Source: Camphora micrantha (taxonomy: Eukaryota > Streptophyta > Magnoliopsida > Laurales > Lauraceae). Taken from it: 64,000 nucleotides of DNA. Where the stretch lies: NCBI GenBank assembly GCA_003546025.1, contig QPKB01000004.1, forward strand, positions 20,316,570 through 20,380,569, in the 5' to 3' direction. Both the position numbers and the translations under genes were made by a program. A model generated the notes under the pieces. It was not told the origin of the DNA, made no database searches, and worked only from the letters and a program-made list of their open reading frames with translations. Positions 36,625 through 49,470 of this stretch are shown here, one piece after another; the first letter of the stretch is position 1; each line of letters begins with the position of its first letter.

Positions 36625-36800
36625 GTGGTCTTTTACACACTCCCATGGGTGGGATGTGTGGAACTCACTATGAGCCCATGCTGTGGCCAAAATGATGTAA
36701 TCAAAATGTGGTCTTTTACATACTTTCCATGGGTGGGATGTTTGTGGAACTCGCCATGGGCCCACTTACTGATACTTCGTGGTCAAAATGATGCAATCAA
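36625..36800. repeat. 83-bp imperfect tandem duplication
   Basis: Two copies starting GTGGTCTTTTACA(C/T)AC share CCATGGGTGGGATGT, TGTGGAACTC and CAAAATGATG(T/C)AATCAA. The second copy is slightly longer. No function is evident. Confidence 0.75.
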
Positions 36801-38794
36801 GGTGAGCCTACAAGCCATGTGATTTAAATAAGGTATGCAACCTGCCAAAATAATTTAGGCAAAAGCATAGCAATATTAGCTTAGCAATAAGTGAGCTCCT
36901 AACATATAGTTTGAGTTTTAACAAAGAAAATTCGATGAATATTTGGCTAGGACACATATTAGTATGTTTACTGCTGGGCTTACCTTGATTCAAAGGTCCC
37001 ATTGATGTCACTATGATCAAGCAACTTTTTCATGAGGCTAGTTCGTTTCATGAATTTGAATTTTAATAATTCTAAAAAACTATATTTTTAAAAGTGGTTT
37101 AAAATGAAAGATGATTCGTAAATGACCATATATCTCTTGTAATCGAGAAAATAGTAACTTGGAGATGGGTTGAGTCGGGTCAAAACCGATTGGGTAAAAA
37201 AGGGAGTTAAAAGGGTTAAAGGGTGTTTTTTTTCTTTTTCTTTTTCTTTTTCTTCTTTTTCTTCTTTTGGTATCCCAGTTTAGTGGGGGCTGGCCCCTAG
37301 AGTAAACCTCGGGTTAGGTGGGGGAACCCTCCCATATATGACCTGTTCTCAAAATGGGTCAAGTAACTTCAAACCCTTCCAGATACAATTCAACTTGATT
37401 CAAATGAGTCAACCTATTTAACCTAACCCAACCTATAGAATCTTAGACCAAGCTCAATCCATTTGAAATATTACAGTTATATTTGAGGTAAGATGTAGGC
37501 CCACAAAAATGCCCAACACAAACTTCGCTCGTTCTATATAAATAGATTATTCGAAGTACCACAATATTAAACCACCAAATCGTTTAAATGGGTTTAGATA
37601 TGCGGGTTGAGCATTTTGAGCCTAACTTGACTCATTAACATGCCTTGTCACCAACCCAGACATTGTGGGTCGGATAATGCAAGTCAAATGTGGATTGGTT
37701 TAGCGGAAAGTTAAGGTCTCATCTATATCTTTGCCTTTCTTCTTCACCCCCTAACCCATTTTCTCATAAATTCTTATGAAATTCCTATTGTCCTTGTGGA
37801 AAAGAAGATGCCTTACCACTTAACATCTGCTTTGTGAAACTTTAACAATTGCATTGTGAATGGCTTGGCAAAAGTTATAATGTGCGTTTGAGTACCATGG
37901 GAAACGTCAACAGGGCAATGGGATGACATGGAATTTGCTCATATATGTAGAAGATCAGATTGAACTTTGTAATAGAGAATGGAGTTTGTTGAAAAATTCA
38001 CTGTTTGACTGGCTAGCTTCTCCCATGTTAGTTTCTCATTCTATATACCAAAAGTGTTGAATGTTTAAACAAAGATAACGGCTCCTTTCCACAAGTTTCA
38101 TTTTAAAGAATAGAACCTCATGTTATTAGAACTTCTACCTATTTTTGTCAGCTCATATTCAAGCTATTTTGCAAGCAGTAGCATATATATTTGCCTATGA
38201 CGAGCCTCAGTTGTTACTGCCTGTCGCATTTTGCGAGCAGTTGTGGAAGCAGTTGGTCACTAGCTACTTCATGTTTGAATCATTAGGAAAATAAATAGTA
38301 AAGTACCATTTCATTTCATGTAATATGGATGTTTTATCTCTAACATCCTGTTGCTGATCACTTGAAAGGGAGTGAAGCTAAACTTCCTGGGTCTATAACT
38401 CTGTGTAGGTGCCATCACCAGTAAGGGAAGTACCAATGCGAATAGTGGAGTAAACAAGAGGAAGATAGTTCAAATGAAGATTCAGTTCTGATCCTATGTT
38501 TCCAGGAAGACCACTGACATAATTTGTTTTTGTTACTAATTTCTCTGTTTAGTCATTCATACGTCAGGTGTTTTTGTTTTTGTTTTTGCTTTTGCTGACG
38601 CCCATGTGCCCGCCATCCTACAAAAATTGCAGTGAGAGGACTGCAGCTTCTATAGTAGCTTTTGAAAGGACCATCCATAGTTGTGGAACAAAGTGAGAAT
38701 TCATGTCATTACAACATTTCCGTCGCTATAATTATATAGAAGCATGAAGCGAATGCCAGTTCTAAATGTAAGCAACCTTGAGCGAAAAAGTAGA

Positions 38795-38850
38795 ACCTAC
38801 AAAGTCAACCACAGCTAGATGGGATAAAGCTTCCACAATGATGATGATGG
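38795..38850 (+). mobile_element. RTE-type LINE 3' stub
   Basis: AGTCAACCACAGCTAGATGG, then GATAAAGCTTCCACAATGATGATGATGG, is a decayed form of the RTE end seen at 57350-57410 (GTAGCCGACCCCAACATAGTTGGG in part, then AAGGCTTTGATGATG). Confidence 0.55.
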
Positions 38851-40017
38851 CCCTGTTATTATGCAATGGTTCATGTAATAAAATGAAAGCATGATCAAAA
38901 TATGAAGGGCAATTTGGTAGGCACTTAATTCATTAAGATGGACTGATGGACACATCAAGAAGCCAATCATTTAAAATCATGAACCCATAATACATTTTCA
39001 CCAAATTCTGTAGGCTAAGGCCGGCCATTATTTTGTGAACTACTAAATAATTGGATGTTGCTAAGTACTCCACTAATATTACATCTATCCCCACCACTAC
39101 ACAAGGAATGTGGCACAAGATAGATCCAAGACATACATCAGTTGGTACCCACAACATAGATCCCCTGACTCCAAATTCCGCACCATTCCAGACACGCAGG
39201 TAGTCCCGAATGAACATTGAGAGCGACCACAAGCTGAATTCTTTTTCATCCATCACTATATTCATACATTGTGCCCACATGATGAGTACCCTAATCTTTG
39301 GGCATGAACATATGATAGGCTGCACAGATTGCACCCTGTGGGTGCCTCAGATCTTCCATAGGTCTAGCTGCATTAAGACCTCTAATGACTGAAAGTTAAG
39401 GATTCCACATTCCATGAGTGCCATATTGCTATTAAAACAAGTATAACCCACGTTGTGGTTTTCTTAAGGGAATCAAGCTATGTTCGCAAAACATTCAACA
39501 AGTGCACATCTAGTATCATCACATAGATTACCTGACAGAATAGCAAAGTGGTAGAACTGGAAGAAGTGAAGCCTCTGTTGTATTGCAGACCAGTGTAAGC
39601 TTCTAATTCTGTTGCTTTTCAATTGCTTCAAGGGATTCCCGATGTCTTTGCATGTAACCTGACCCAGAAACCCAGGTACAACACCATAGACAAGTCAATT
39701 ACCATTGCAGCATGACCCTGCTTTGTTTCAAGAGTCTGCATAAATGAGAAGGCATTTCATCAAAATTTCAGGAGATGTATCGAGTTCAGTTCTGGCAGTG
39801 ATGAATAAATGGACAACTTTGCAATGAGATAGCCCCAGTATAGTTTCAAAAAACAGCGAAGCAGATGTGGATATCATCTCAAAATGGCAATTTTATGTTG
39901 TCCAGCGCCACTGTCCAAAAGATTCATGCCTCAGAAACTGTATGGTTCTTGCCACCAAATTCATCTGGAAGGGCAGAGGTGAATGGGGATTGTGGGCTCT
40001 TCAGAAATCGCCCGTCC

Positions 40018-41623
40018 TCAGGCCTGAAGAACTTGACAGTGAACAATGTGACTTTTCACACCATTTCGTCCTGCAATGCTTGACCACAAATTTGTGACAA
40101 ATGTCATAAGGTGACCACTGCCAGATATATTCTCCCACAGTGTAGCATTGCTTTCTGCATGTTTATCAGGGCTAGAAACATCAACCATACAAATGCTCAT
40201 GTTGTTACGAATTATGCAAAGCTTCCCATTGATAGAAACAAGTGCTGCAGCTTCCCAGGCCCGTGAGTTACCCAGGTGGAGCTTGCTGTCAAGGGACTTG
40301 TTCCACGAATCCGTTACTTCATCATAGACTCTGAGCTTGCACCCATCCCAGCAGTCCGATGCATAGAGCTTCCCATTGAATGAAATACTTGGGTTGCGCC
40401 AGCCAGCAACCATCCCATCATTGACCGGGGCCCAGTTGTTGGTTGCAGGAAGATAGGCTTCGCTCATGACCTGACGGTGAGAACCAAGCCCTTTGAGAAA
40501 CCATTTTCCATCATAAACAACCCCGATAAAGGGAACCATAGGAGAGCTCATTTCAGCGATACAGGTCCATTTGTTCTTGTTGGGATCATAAACCTCAGCC
40601 GACCGCAATGTTCTTTGGATCCCTTCACACTCTCCACCAGCCACATACAAGCAGTTGTTTATGACACAAGAACCAAAGAAATGTCGCTTACGCAGCATAT
40701 CTGGAGCACGGTGCCATCTGTTTGTCCGAGCACTATAGAAGATGACGCGCCTCATGGATCGTCTGAGTGGATCTCTTCCTCCAAATAAGTAAAGGTGACA
40801 ACCACTAAGTACAGCACAGCCAAATCCGAGCGCTTCAGAATACTCTCCAGGAACTGGGGGAAGCGGCTGCCATAGCTGATAGATGGGATCAAAGGCATGA
40901 AAAGAGATCTTACGATCACGGTCTCTTTTGATGACATAAACCCACTCTTCTGCCATACCCATATTCTTTCTAAGTGAGTAAAAGAAGTTCCCCGCAAGAA
41001 GACGATGCCATCTTTTGCAGACTAACCGAAGCTTTCTATGCTCAACACGCGGGACGCGAATCAGACAAGCAATTGCAAGATCATCAGGCAGGCCAGGCAA
41101 AAGTGGAGCATGGGTTCTGTTCCTCTCCTTGCGTGAGTTCTTAGACTTGTGTGCATGAGGCTTGATATCGGGCCGCATACAAAGTTTTGACCCCGGAACA
41201 AATTTTCTTGCCCCTGAAACGGTTTTTAAGCTTGAATCCACTCTACAATAGCATGTTACAGAATCCACCTGCATTATGTTCCATGTTAACATACAGCTGA
41301 TAGACCACCAGCAGTCTAAGATAAAACAAGTGTTGTTGTAAATTGTAATGAACTTTCTAGGCTTCTAGCCCATTTTTTCTACCATGAAATTCAATGAAGA
41401 TACACAAGAAAATTCATTTTTTTCCGCCAGTGTAGTCAAAGACGTGCGTAGGCTCACAAAAATGGCTATGCACCTTACTTGGGGATCAGGTGAGGCCCCA
41501 TTTTTGGGCTTTGCACCTCCTGCGCCTAGGCATGCTCAGGTGCCTTAGGAGTCCATGAAAGATTTTTCTATTTTAAATATTCCCTTTTTTCTTTTGATGC
41601 TTAAGTTTTTTAAAGAAGAGATC

Positions 41624-41673
<50 letters not shown>

Positions 41674-41852
41674 ATGTATTCCTATTTCCCCTATGGAAAA
41701 ATAAAACTTATCCTGGTTCCGCCCCTGCCCATAGGAAATCAAAATCCTCTCTTTCAAGAAAAATCAGTTCATTTTTTTTCCTTTTCTTCAAGGAAAATGT
41801 ATCACACCAAGCAACGGGGCAGTGGGCTGCACAAAAAATCAAAACAATTTTG

Positions 41853-41895
<43 letters not shown>

Positions 41896-43668
41896 TGTGT
41901 GTGCGTGCGTGTGTGTGTGTTTTTCTTAGTCAGTCCTCTTCTTGTTCTCTTCCATACCCTGTTACTAACAATCGGTTGTAACAAGTCCATTTTCTCTTCC
42001 AAAACCTAACCCTTGCTTTCTCATCACTACACAAAATTTGACGCACACATCTCAGCCACATGTCCATTCCATTGTCTTCTTGATGTTACTCTATTACCCA
42101 ACATTCAGCTCCACATAATATTTTAGGTCTAAGTGCCTTCTTATGGAACAATTTTGTTAACAAAGTGGCACTCGACAATGGCACAAAACCCCACTAGTAA
42201 GTCTCCCGCTTGCCCACCTACACTGATCCTATTGGTGGTGCTATACTCTTCAAGCCCTTTATTTCTCAGAAAGGTGATAACTGTTCTTATATTGGGTCCA
42301 ATGCTAGGTTATACTGTAGAAGCAGTTAACCATTGGCTACATATATACAACTTATAAGCACACTAAATGTAGCATCAATGTATCACTCCAAGGATTAACT
42401 TGGATAACTCACTAATAGTACTAAACAAAGAAGAACCCCATCAAATGGAGAAAACCTAGATAAACTAAAAGCAATTCTAAATTACAAGCATCAACAAAAT
42501 TAGACATTACACAGTAAATGGAAAATAAAAGGCAACCATTACTGTGCTAGCTTATGCTAAAAGCTAGTCCCTTCCATGTGACATTAGACCATCACTAAGT
42601 TCTCAAAAAACCGTAACACCCTAGAGAGTACTGAGTTCAAGAGATTCCCACCGTTCACAAACAAGAAAGGTTTGGATGTGTGACACAATCCTAAGCAAGA
42701 ATGCTACTACTTTAGGTCCCAAAATACAATCAAAACCAATATATTTCAATTGTTATACACCATGCAAAATGCATAGAGAAACAAAGAACCATTCTTCCTG
42801 CCAAGATATTCCCAAAAAAGAAAACATTTGTGACGTATCCAGACATGCACCCTTAGGGCCACTTGGGTCTTGATAGACCAAGTGCAGGTGACTCAGTTTA
42901 GCACAAATGAAGGTTCATGTATTTGGATAACGTGAGATAGCTGCTGGTCAAAGTTGATTTGTTCCTTGCAATACCTTATTACAGGTAAACAAGGTTACAA
43001 GTAGTTAGATTTCCTGGTAAAGTGGGTACGGGGAATCTGAGTTCCAAGGATCCTAACAGGGTTCTTAAGTCCTACATAAATTATCAGAGCAAAGAAACAG
43101 TAGGAGATGAATCTTCTACAAGTCAATTTGTTATTTAGATGCATTGCACTGCCTAAGCATCTCCCTAAAATCTGGTCACCAATTGCCTTCTTAAAGCCAA
43201 GGAAGATAGTTCAAACCAATAAAAAAGGTTACTTTTTTCTTCTCATCTTCTCTTAGGCTAGAGTAAGAGACAGGAGACCTTCCATTCTCTATTGGTATGT
43301 TACATACACCGGTTTATTTCAAAATCTCAAAAACTATATAGTAAACTTTGGTGTGATCATTTGATTTTGGGCACTTAATAATCCCTCCGACTAGGGTTAG
43401 TAGAGATCAACATCAAAGATAGCCATTGTGCTGATTTTTGACATGCACTCCAACAGATCATCAAACCCCAAAAGTGATTTCATCAGCTTACAGAGATTTT
43501 CTTCATATTTTTTTTCCTGTATTTATCCCCGATAACCTTCAAATATCTACAAAACAAGATCTGGGTATTTCATAAATGGGCATGAACAGTCAGAAATCAG
43601 CTTACCAGAGGAGCTTGAACTCGAACACCACTTCTCTGAAGATCAGCATAAGCTTCAACAGCCTCCAT
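40018..43668 (-). CDS. F-box/kelch-repeat protein, SAGL1 (At1g55270) type
   Basis: Two exons on the minus strand: 43668-43606 (21 codons, starting MEAVEAYADLQRSGV) and 41268-40018. Together they encode 437 aa; the Arabidopsis protein is about 434 aa. The intron (43605-41269) has GT-AG ends and lies in phase 0. A conserved N-terminal block (CRVDSSLKTVSGARKFVPGS) precedes the F-box at about residues 76-121 (LLPGLPDDLAIACLIRVPR). Kelch repeats follow from about 160 to 390 (for example LYLFGG and LYVAGGE with downstream W residues). The C-terminus is SHIVHCQVLQA. F-box proteins are substrate receptors of SCF ubiquitin ligases. SAGL1 in Arabidopsis has been linked to turnover of wax and phenylpropanoid enzymes; carrying that role over is inference. 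An in-frame ATG at 41292 inside the intron would give a slightly different N-terminus, but the acceptor just before GTGGATTCT favours the two-exon model. Confidence 0.93.
41626..41670. repeat. (GA)n microsatellite in the SAGL1-like intron
   Basis: About 45 bases of uninterrupted GA repeats, within the 2.3-kb intron. Confidence 0.95.
41852..41920. repeat. (CT)n(GT)n compound microsatellite in the SAGL1-like intron
   Basis: A CT run passes directly into a GT run that is broken only by two GC steps. It lies about 180 bases from the GA run. Confidence 0.95.
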
Positions 43669-43740
43669 CTCACAAAACCCACCTCAGTAGAAGGAAGAAA
43701 AAAGGTCTTTAAAGGGCTTGCTTCTTCAGATCAAAACTTC

Positions 43741-43821
43741 TTAAACCACCAACCTAATCTCTTTGATGATAAAACCGACCCTTTTCAGATTATCTCCTCT
43801 TTTTGTATCTTCTTCTCTCAT
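43741..43821 (-). CDS. Candidate upstream ORF of the SAGL1-like gene, 26 codons
   Basis: On the minus strand an ATG at 43821 opens 26 codons and ends with TAA at 43743-43741, 72 bases before the SAGL1 start at 43668. It matters only if transcription begins upstream of 43821, which cannot be judged here. The encoded peptide is charged and has no known motif. Confidence 0.25.
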   Translation of the reverse strand: MREEDTKRGDNLKRVGFIIKEIRLVV

Positions 43822-44366
43822 TCTCTCTGTTTATGCAATGAAAAACCAACAAGAAAAGATAACATCATCTTCAAAACTTGATTTCTAATGCATTTATTTT
43901 CTTGTCTGCAGTCTCTGAAATGAATGTAAAAGATGCCATGTAGCTCTCACCAACTCCCAATTTCTCTGTTTCTTTAGAAGGTGGTAATTAGAACCCTACT
44001 TTAGCCGCTTATCTCCAGTCAGAGGCCAGTTGGTGGTGTATCTTTAATTGCTGACAAATAAGATTTGTACTTATGCGGAGAATGGAGAGGAGAAAATTGC
44101 ATACATAGACTTTAGGCGTCTAAGTATCATCTTATCTTTTATTTCTTTATTATTTAGTAGTCAACTTGTCATGAGTTGTTTTGTGTCCATGTGTTGTCTT
44201 TTGCCCTTTGGATATAAAATAAATAAATGGATGTTTGTGAGGCTCATTAAAAAAGACAAGGGAGTGTAATTGAAGAAAAAAAAAAAATTTTCTTCCATAA
44301 CTTATTGGAAAAATTGCAATTGGTGGTCTCAATATAGACAAGGACCTAGTAATAGCCCTTGCCAAC

Positions 44367-44869
44367 AGGGCTGTTAATCGTGTCGTATTAACGAATTTAG
44401 ATTACGGATTAACGAATTTGTAATAAAAATCATCTCAATTCTTACACAACTTGTTAATTTAATGGGTTACACAATCCGATCCGTTAACCCGTTAAGTAAT
44501 TAAGTCATTTCGAAAATTAAAAAAAAATCCATATAAAAATATATAAGGAGAAAAATATATAAGCCATACGAAACTGTAAGTGAAGATCTCAAGTGAATTC
44601 CATTTAAAACCTCACTATAAAACAATAAATTTTAATTTTTTAATTATGAATATAAATTAATTCTAGCTACACTTAAGGACTAAAAAATTTTTAACGAATT
44701 AAGCGGATTGTTAACGGGTTACTGGTTTAATTCGTACACAACCCGTTAATTTAACGTATTAACGGGTCTGACCCGTTAAAATTCGAACCCATTAAGATCA
44801 CATCCGAATTCGTTAATATCGTGTGGGTTCGTATCGTGTTAACAAGTCGTATAGCATTTTGACAGCCCT
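44367..44869. mobile_element. 503-bp MITE-like element with AGGGCTGT ends
   Basis: The left end begins AGGGCTGTTAATCGTGTCGT. The inverse of the right end begins AGGGCTGTCAAAATGC. The interior is full of GTTAACGGGT- and CCCGTTAA-type segments on both strands, so large parts can pair. This composition is common in hAT-like non-autonomous elements of plants. I did not find a matching 8-bp duplication at the borders, so the superfamily is uncertain. Confidence 0.6.
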
Positions 44870-45535
44870 ACTTTTCAAAACCGATCATTCACAGGGTGGT
44901 TTGAAACTTTTCTCTCTTGGCCATCGGACCAACTCAAAAAAAAAAAAAAAAACTCTTTCAAGACGGAGGTCCTCAAGTTGATTTTCTAACTTTTTTTTAT
45001 CGTTTTGGGATATTGTCAATATTGACCATTCTGTCGAGTTCAACAAATATGACAATTGCAGAGTGGAGAAATTTTAACTGACAAATTGGTCGATATTGAC
45101 CATATTACTAAGTGGTAATGGTTGAAATCGATTATTCTATCATATTCAGTAAATAATATGACAAAATCACCACCACCCTTCTACAAGTATCAAAGCTCTA
45201 GCTAGTAAACTTTACACAAGACCATAAGCTACTGATCGAAATTTGAAAGGGCAATATTTACACAAAACTAGCAATTTATATCGTTACTAATATAGTCTAT
45301 AACTTCTGCCCATTTACACAAAGCGGACAAATTCTCTCTCTCCTTTCAAATGCAGGCCTCTTTCCCTTTCATGGCATTTCTCGAGCACTCAGCAACGGAT
45401 TTTCCACCACAAGAATCGTTTGAAGACATTGGCAAGAAAATGTCGTTCAAAGAATCTGAAACCAAACATGGAAAATAAGAACAAATGCTAAGTCAAACAA
45501 CATAACTCAATATGAAAGTATAGAAAATGCTTTCC

Positions 45536-45539
<4 letters not shown>

Positions 45540-45572
<33 letters not shown>
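45540..45572. repeat. (AT)n microsatellite
   Basis: About 33 bases of uninterrupted AT repeats. Confidence 0.95.
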
Positions 45573-45574
<2 letters not shown>

Positions 45575-47454
45575 CCACATTTGATGATACCGTTAAAGGC
45601 GTCGAAAGATCTTTTGTAGTGTGCTATGGCGCTCCACCTTTGGGGTTTTTCCCCGTAAATCTCTTTTTTTATTATGATTATTAATCATGCAGTCCACCTG
45701 GATATGGGGCTAAGTGGGTTTGGAAGATATAGATGGCCCTACCTTCTTACAAAATTTGGGGTCTAATCAATCATCCTAGACCTTTGACAGATTGCCCATA
45801 AGTTTAATAACTTAATATTTAAAAATAATAATAACTCGATCTAATGGTTCAGTCGATTTAGATTTGTGCAAGCTTATGGGGGGTTGGTATAATTTAGCAA
45901 GGCCAATGTGTGTGGACTCCCTCTAATTGATCATCAAGTGGGCCCGTGATTAGGTGGGCACCATGTGCAAGGTGCACACCTGGTCATTTGTAGTTTATTA
46001 TTACTGGTCAACCTGTTATAAGACTTGCTAATATTATTGTTTCTGCCCTCTGGATGTAAAAGGACATACATACATGGAAGTTTGTGAAGGTCATTAGAGC
46101 CCAAAAATGAAAAATAGAAAAGAGTGATGGGTAGTATTAGTATTACACTTTGAAAATATCCGGGAGCATAGTTACTCATCTCGATATACTATCACATTCA
46201 TGACTGTGATTTATAGTCTAAACAAAGATTAGTTAATAACAAATAATTACTGCCATAGGTGTAGTTGGGCCCCACCAACATATCATGTATTTACTAACGT
46301 AAATATGTGATGAATTACATAAGGACCTTTAGGAAAGGAAAATTCTCTCCTGGACACGCAGGACTGCCGGAGAGTGCATCTCCTTGGATTTTACCGGTGT
46401 CCGATCAGCCATCACTCTTGTGACAACGCCGTTAATGCACAGTGCAAAGGTGCATGTACACTAAGCCACAATAGTGAGCACATTAGACTGTGCGAATGCG
46501 AATTACCATGAGATGAAAAAATTAATATATAGGTGGTGAAAAGGGAGCCAAAGTACATTTCATAAAATGGGTAACATTCATTGGTATAACCTTTGAGCAT
46601 TGGGCTATAGGATCTGCTTATCTCTAACTTCTTAAATATGGCATCTTTCAAAAAAAAAAAAAAAAACCTCTTTAACATATGGTATGAAAAGACCTCCCAA
46701 TTGCTTTCTTGTTCATCCTACGCAATTGGCCGTTTGCGGCCATGCAACTTGCACAACACTAGAAACACAGCTAATCCAAGAAATATATATAATGTCATCT
46801 TGGATGGAAAGCTAAATTTCACAAGGCTTTGGCCTTGCACAGTATATTGCATTATCTCTTGAGGATAGTACATTTATGAATTTGCAAAAATCTAGCCTCT
46901 TGGATTTGCATTTCTTGGCTTATAAAATTCTCCAAATGCCCATCTATTCATGTTTCAAAATGCTCAGGAGTGATTGAAGATTTGCGAAGCTAGCTGGGGG
47001 ATGGCATTTGGAATTCTCGCACATCACTCCAGTGGAATTCCTAGAAATACGGCAACCAATAAGGGCGAAGTCAGTGAAATCTCACAGTTAGACCTCTGAG
47101 TCCATCAGTGTAGGGGTGATAAACTGTAAAATTATTCTGTCCATATATATATATATATATATATGTGGTTAGATGGCATAATCCATTATCCATTTAGCCA
47201 AGATATATAGATAGCATTGGAAGTGAGTGTTGAAAAGCATGTATGTGAAGGAATTCCATCGTCAATGAAAGAGCATTATGCAACCGCGTGATTATTAATC
47301 ATGATAATGATTTGGATTGAGACCACTGCACTTGACTTCTCAAAGTGCTGGGACCCACTTTGTATTGCCATCTCTTGACCAACTGATTGGGACCATGTTT
47401 CCACACCCTCATTGGCACAATAAAAATGCCTTTCTTTTCTATTAGGAGATTCAA

Positions 47455-47539
47455 CGGAAAATATAGACTGGGTGACCACCATATAAAAAATGTAATTTTA
47501 AGTGCCCTTGCACTAAATTAGTCATTTTGCTCGAAAACG

Positions 47540-47570
<31 letters not shown>

Positions 47571-48304
47571 CTTTACTAAAGTCCCTATTGACTTTTTTTT
47601 TTTTTTTTTTTTAATTTTATGTTAAGGGTCTCCAGCGACCATGCGGTCCATCATAATCTTCACAAAACTCTCATTTACTTTGTTTATAGGGTCTCAATCG
47701 ACCTTTATTTGTAATGTTAAGGGTCTCTATCGACTATGCAGTGTACACTTATAAATGCACAAAACTCATCCCTCATTCTTTGTTCTTGGAAAAAAAAGGA
47801 CCATGTGCGACTTGCTTGCCCTCCGTAGGATATTCACACCTCTTGAAGACCATTAAAGCCATATGTCGTTGTTTGGTGAAGAACATTAAAGTACATAGAC
47901 TATTGTGTTGGGGCAGATCAATGAAAATGTGAAGTTTGTGCTTTACCCTAAAACATGATTTTTTTACTTTTCATAAACCCTTTTCATAATTCATAGTTCC
48001 ATGTCACCATGGCTTGATGGAGGACCGTTGGGAACCATTGTAAATACGCATAGCTGCTAATGTGGAGTCGCACTCGACGCTGAGGAAGAAAAAGAAAACA
48101 AACAAGAGAGAAAATCAGGCTTCTAAGCCCTAAAATGTATGAACGGGTTGAATGCAGGATCGCTAGGGACTTATAACATTAAAAAAAAAAAGGTCGATAG
48201 GGACCCTAGTAGAGAATATTAAAAAAATTACGTTGACTGATTTTGTGTAATGGCATTTAAAATTACATTTTCAGTATGGTGGTTACCTAATCTGTATTTT
48301 TCGG
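47455..48304. mobile_element. 850-bp element with long terminal inverted repeats (MULE-like)
   Basis: The left arm starts CGGAAAATATAGACTGGGTG, then ACCACCATA. The inverse of the right arm starts CCGAAAAATACAGATTAGGT, then AACCACCATA. Similarity continues for roughly 150-200 bases, through AATGTAATTTTAA and GTCCCTAT(T/C)GAC. The middle repeats GGGTCTC-AtCGAC-type segments three times. Long inverted arms suggest a Mutator-like non-autonomous element, but a 9-bp target duplication is not evident. No transposase is encoded. Confidence 0.65.
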
Positions 48305-49377
48305 TAAAATCCTCTTTCTATTAATACTAGAAACAACCTCATCAACAATTCTTGTGTTGTAGCTCATCTGGTTAGAGATATCAATGTGTGTTTTTAAATC
48401 CCCTATAACCAATTTCATCCACAATCATCCGAAGAAAATAAAATATGTGGACTCTCTCTCTTTCCCATGCACACAAATTTCTAAAGGTTTTTGGCAGTAA
48501 ACGTGCTCTAAAGCTTGATCTTTGCCTTTTAAGTATTGAAATTTTAAAAGTTTTTATAAAATGATTCGTACAATAAAGGATAGTGCGTAAAATCAAAATT
48601 TTGTTTCTATAGCACGTAATATTTCTACGTTGGTAGGATAATGCATACATTCACCTTTTTTCCTAACCCAAGTAACTTCCTTCCCTTTACATTGTTGGGT
48701 AAGCAGGATTTTGTTTGATATCCTACATGCACAGGATATCACACATAAAATTGTCATTTTACACCCTCATTTGTTGTACTAAATATTATGCAAGCTCAAA
48801 TGTTACAAGGAATTGTACGATTAAAATCTTTTTTTAAATTATTACATTCCACATCATTTTTCTATAATTACTAATAATATCCATTGTTGATGTACTATCA
48901 ATTGATGAGTACCTTGGCTTGTTTGACAATTATACTATTAGAGTCAAGTAAGGTAAAGCCTCATTTCTCAAAAGAAAATCTCACAAAAAACACTTTAATT
49001 CAAATTTCCCACCATATTTCTAAAAAAAAAAAGTCAAAAAGTAACATTATTTATCCACTAAAAGACAAAAAAACTCCACTTTTCAATAAAAAAAAGTCAA
49101 AAAGATTCTATCACAAACAACTAAAAACAAAATACCATCATAACCCACTTATATTTTATTATTTCTTCAAAATAACATTTACTCCACTCAACTCCATTAG
49201 TAAAGCCCCCAAACAGACCAACAGCCCAAGACAAATCAAGCCTTTTCATAAAAGAACAAAATGTCCTTAGAGCTGATTTGGACTAAACTCAACACAATAA
49301 TACGAAAAATGCCATTAAAACAAGGTCTAACAAAGATCAACACTCCCAGCTTCATATTAAACACGTTAGAACTATGA

Positions 49378-49470
49378 AAACTACACCCTTCAATCATCAT
49401 CAAAGCCTTATCACTCCCAAACTCAATCATCATCAAAGTCCTGACTCAATTATAGTGGGGTCAGCTACGG
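49378..49470 (-). mobile_element. RTE-type LINE 3' end upstream of PP2A
   Basis: The minus strand reads TAGCTGACCCCACTATAATT, then GAGTCAGGACTTTGATGATG, followed by a second AAGGCTTTGATGATGATTG unit. It is the family tail with a duplicated end and lies about 530 bases before the PP2A start codon. Confidence 0.65.

Larger units (their letters stand above)
31981..40017. other. Intergenic DNA between LTPG and the SAGL1-like gene
   Basis: The two genes face each other tail to tail. The interval holds no supported gene. It contains a CT run (32214-32249), a 152-bp Mutator-type MITE, RTE tails (about 32560-32600, 33490-33545 and 38795-38850), an L1 fragment (33830-34240), an 83-bp duplication (36625-36800) and GGGT/ACCC-rich debris (37150-37700). 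A 133-codon open frame on the minus strand at 38933-39334 has no domain or homologue I recognise. The last several hundred bases before 40018 are likely the SAGL1 3' UTR. Confidence 0.6.

Noticed and set aside
38933..39334. 133-codon open frame on the minus strand downstream of the SAGL1-like gene
   Set aside because: No recognisable motif, signal or repeat; single frame without introns. A protein search would settle it.
48884..49270. 128-codon lysine-rich frame on the + strand
   Set aside because: The composition follows from A-rich sequence; no domain or upstream signals.
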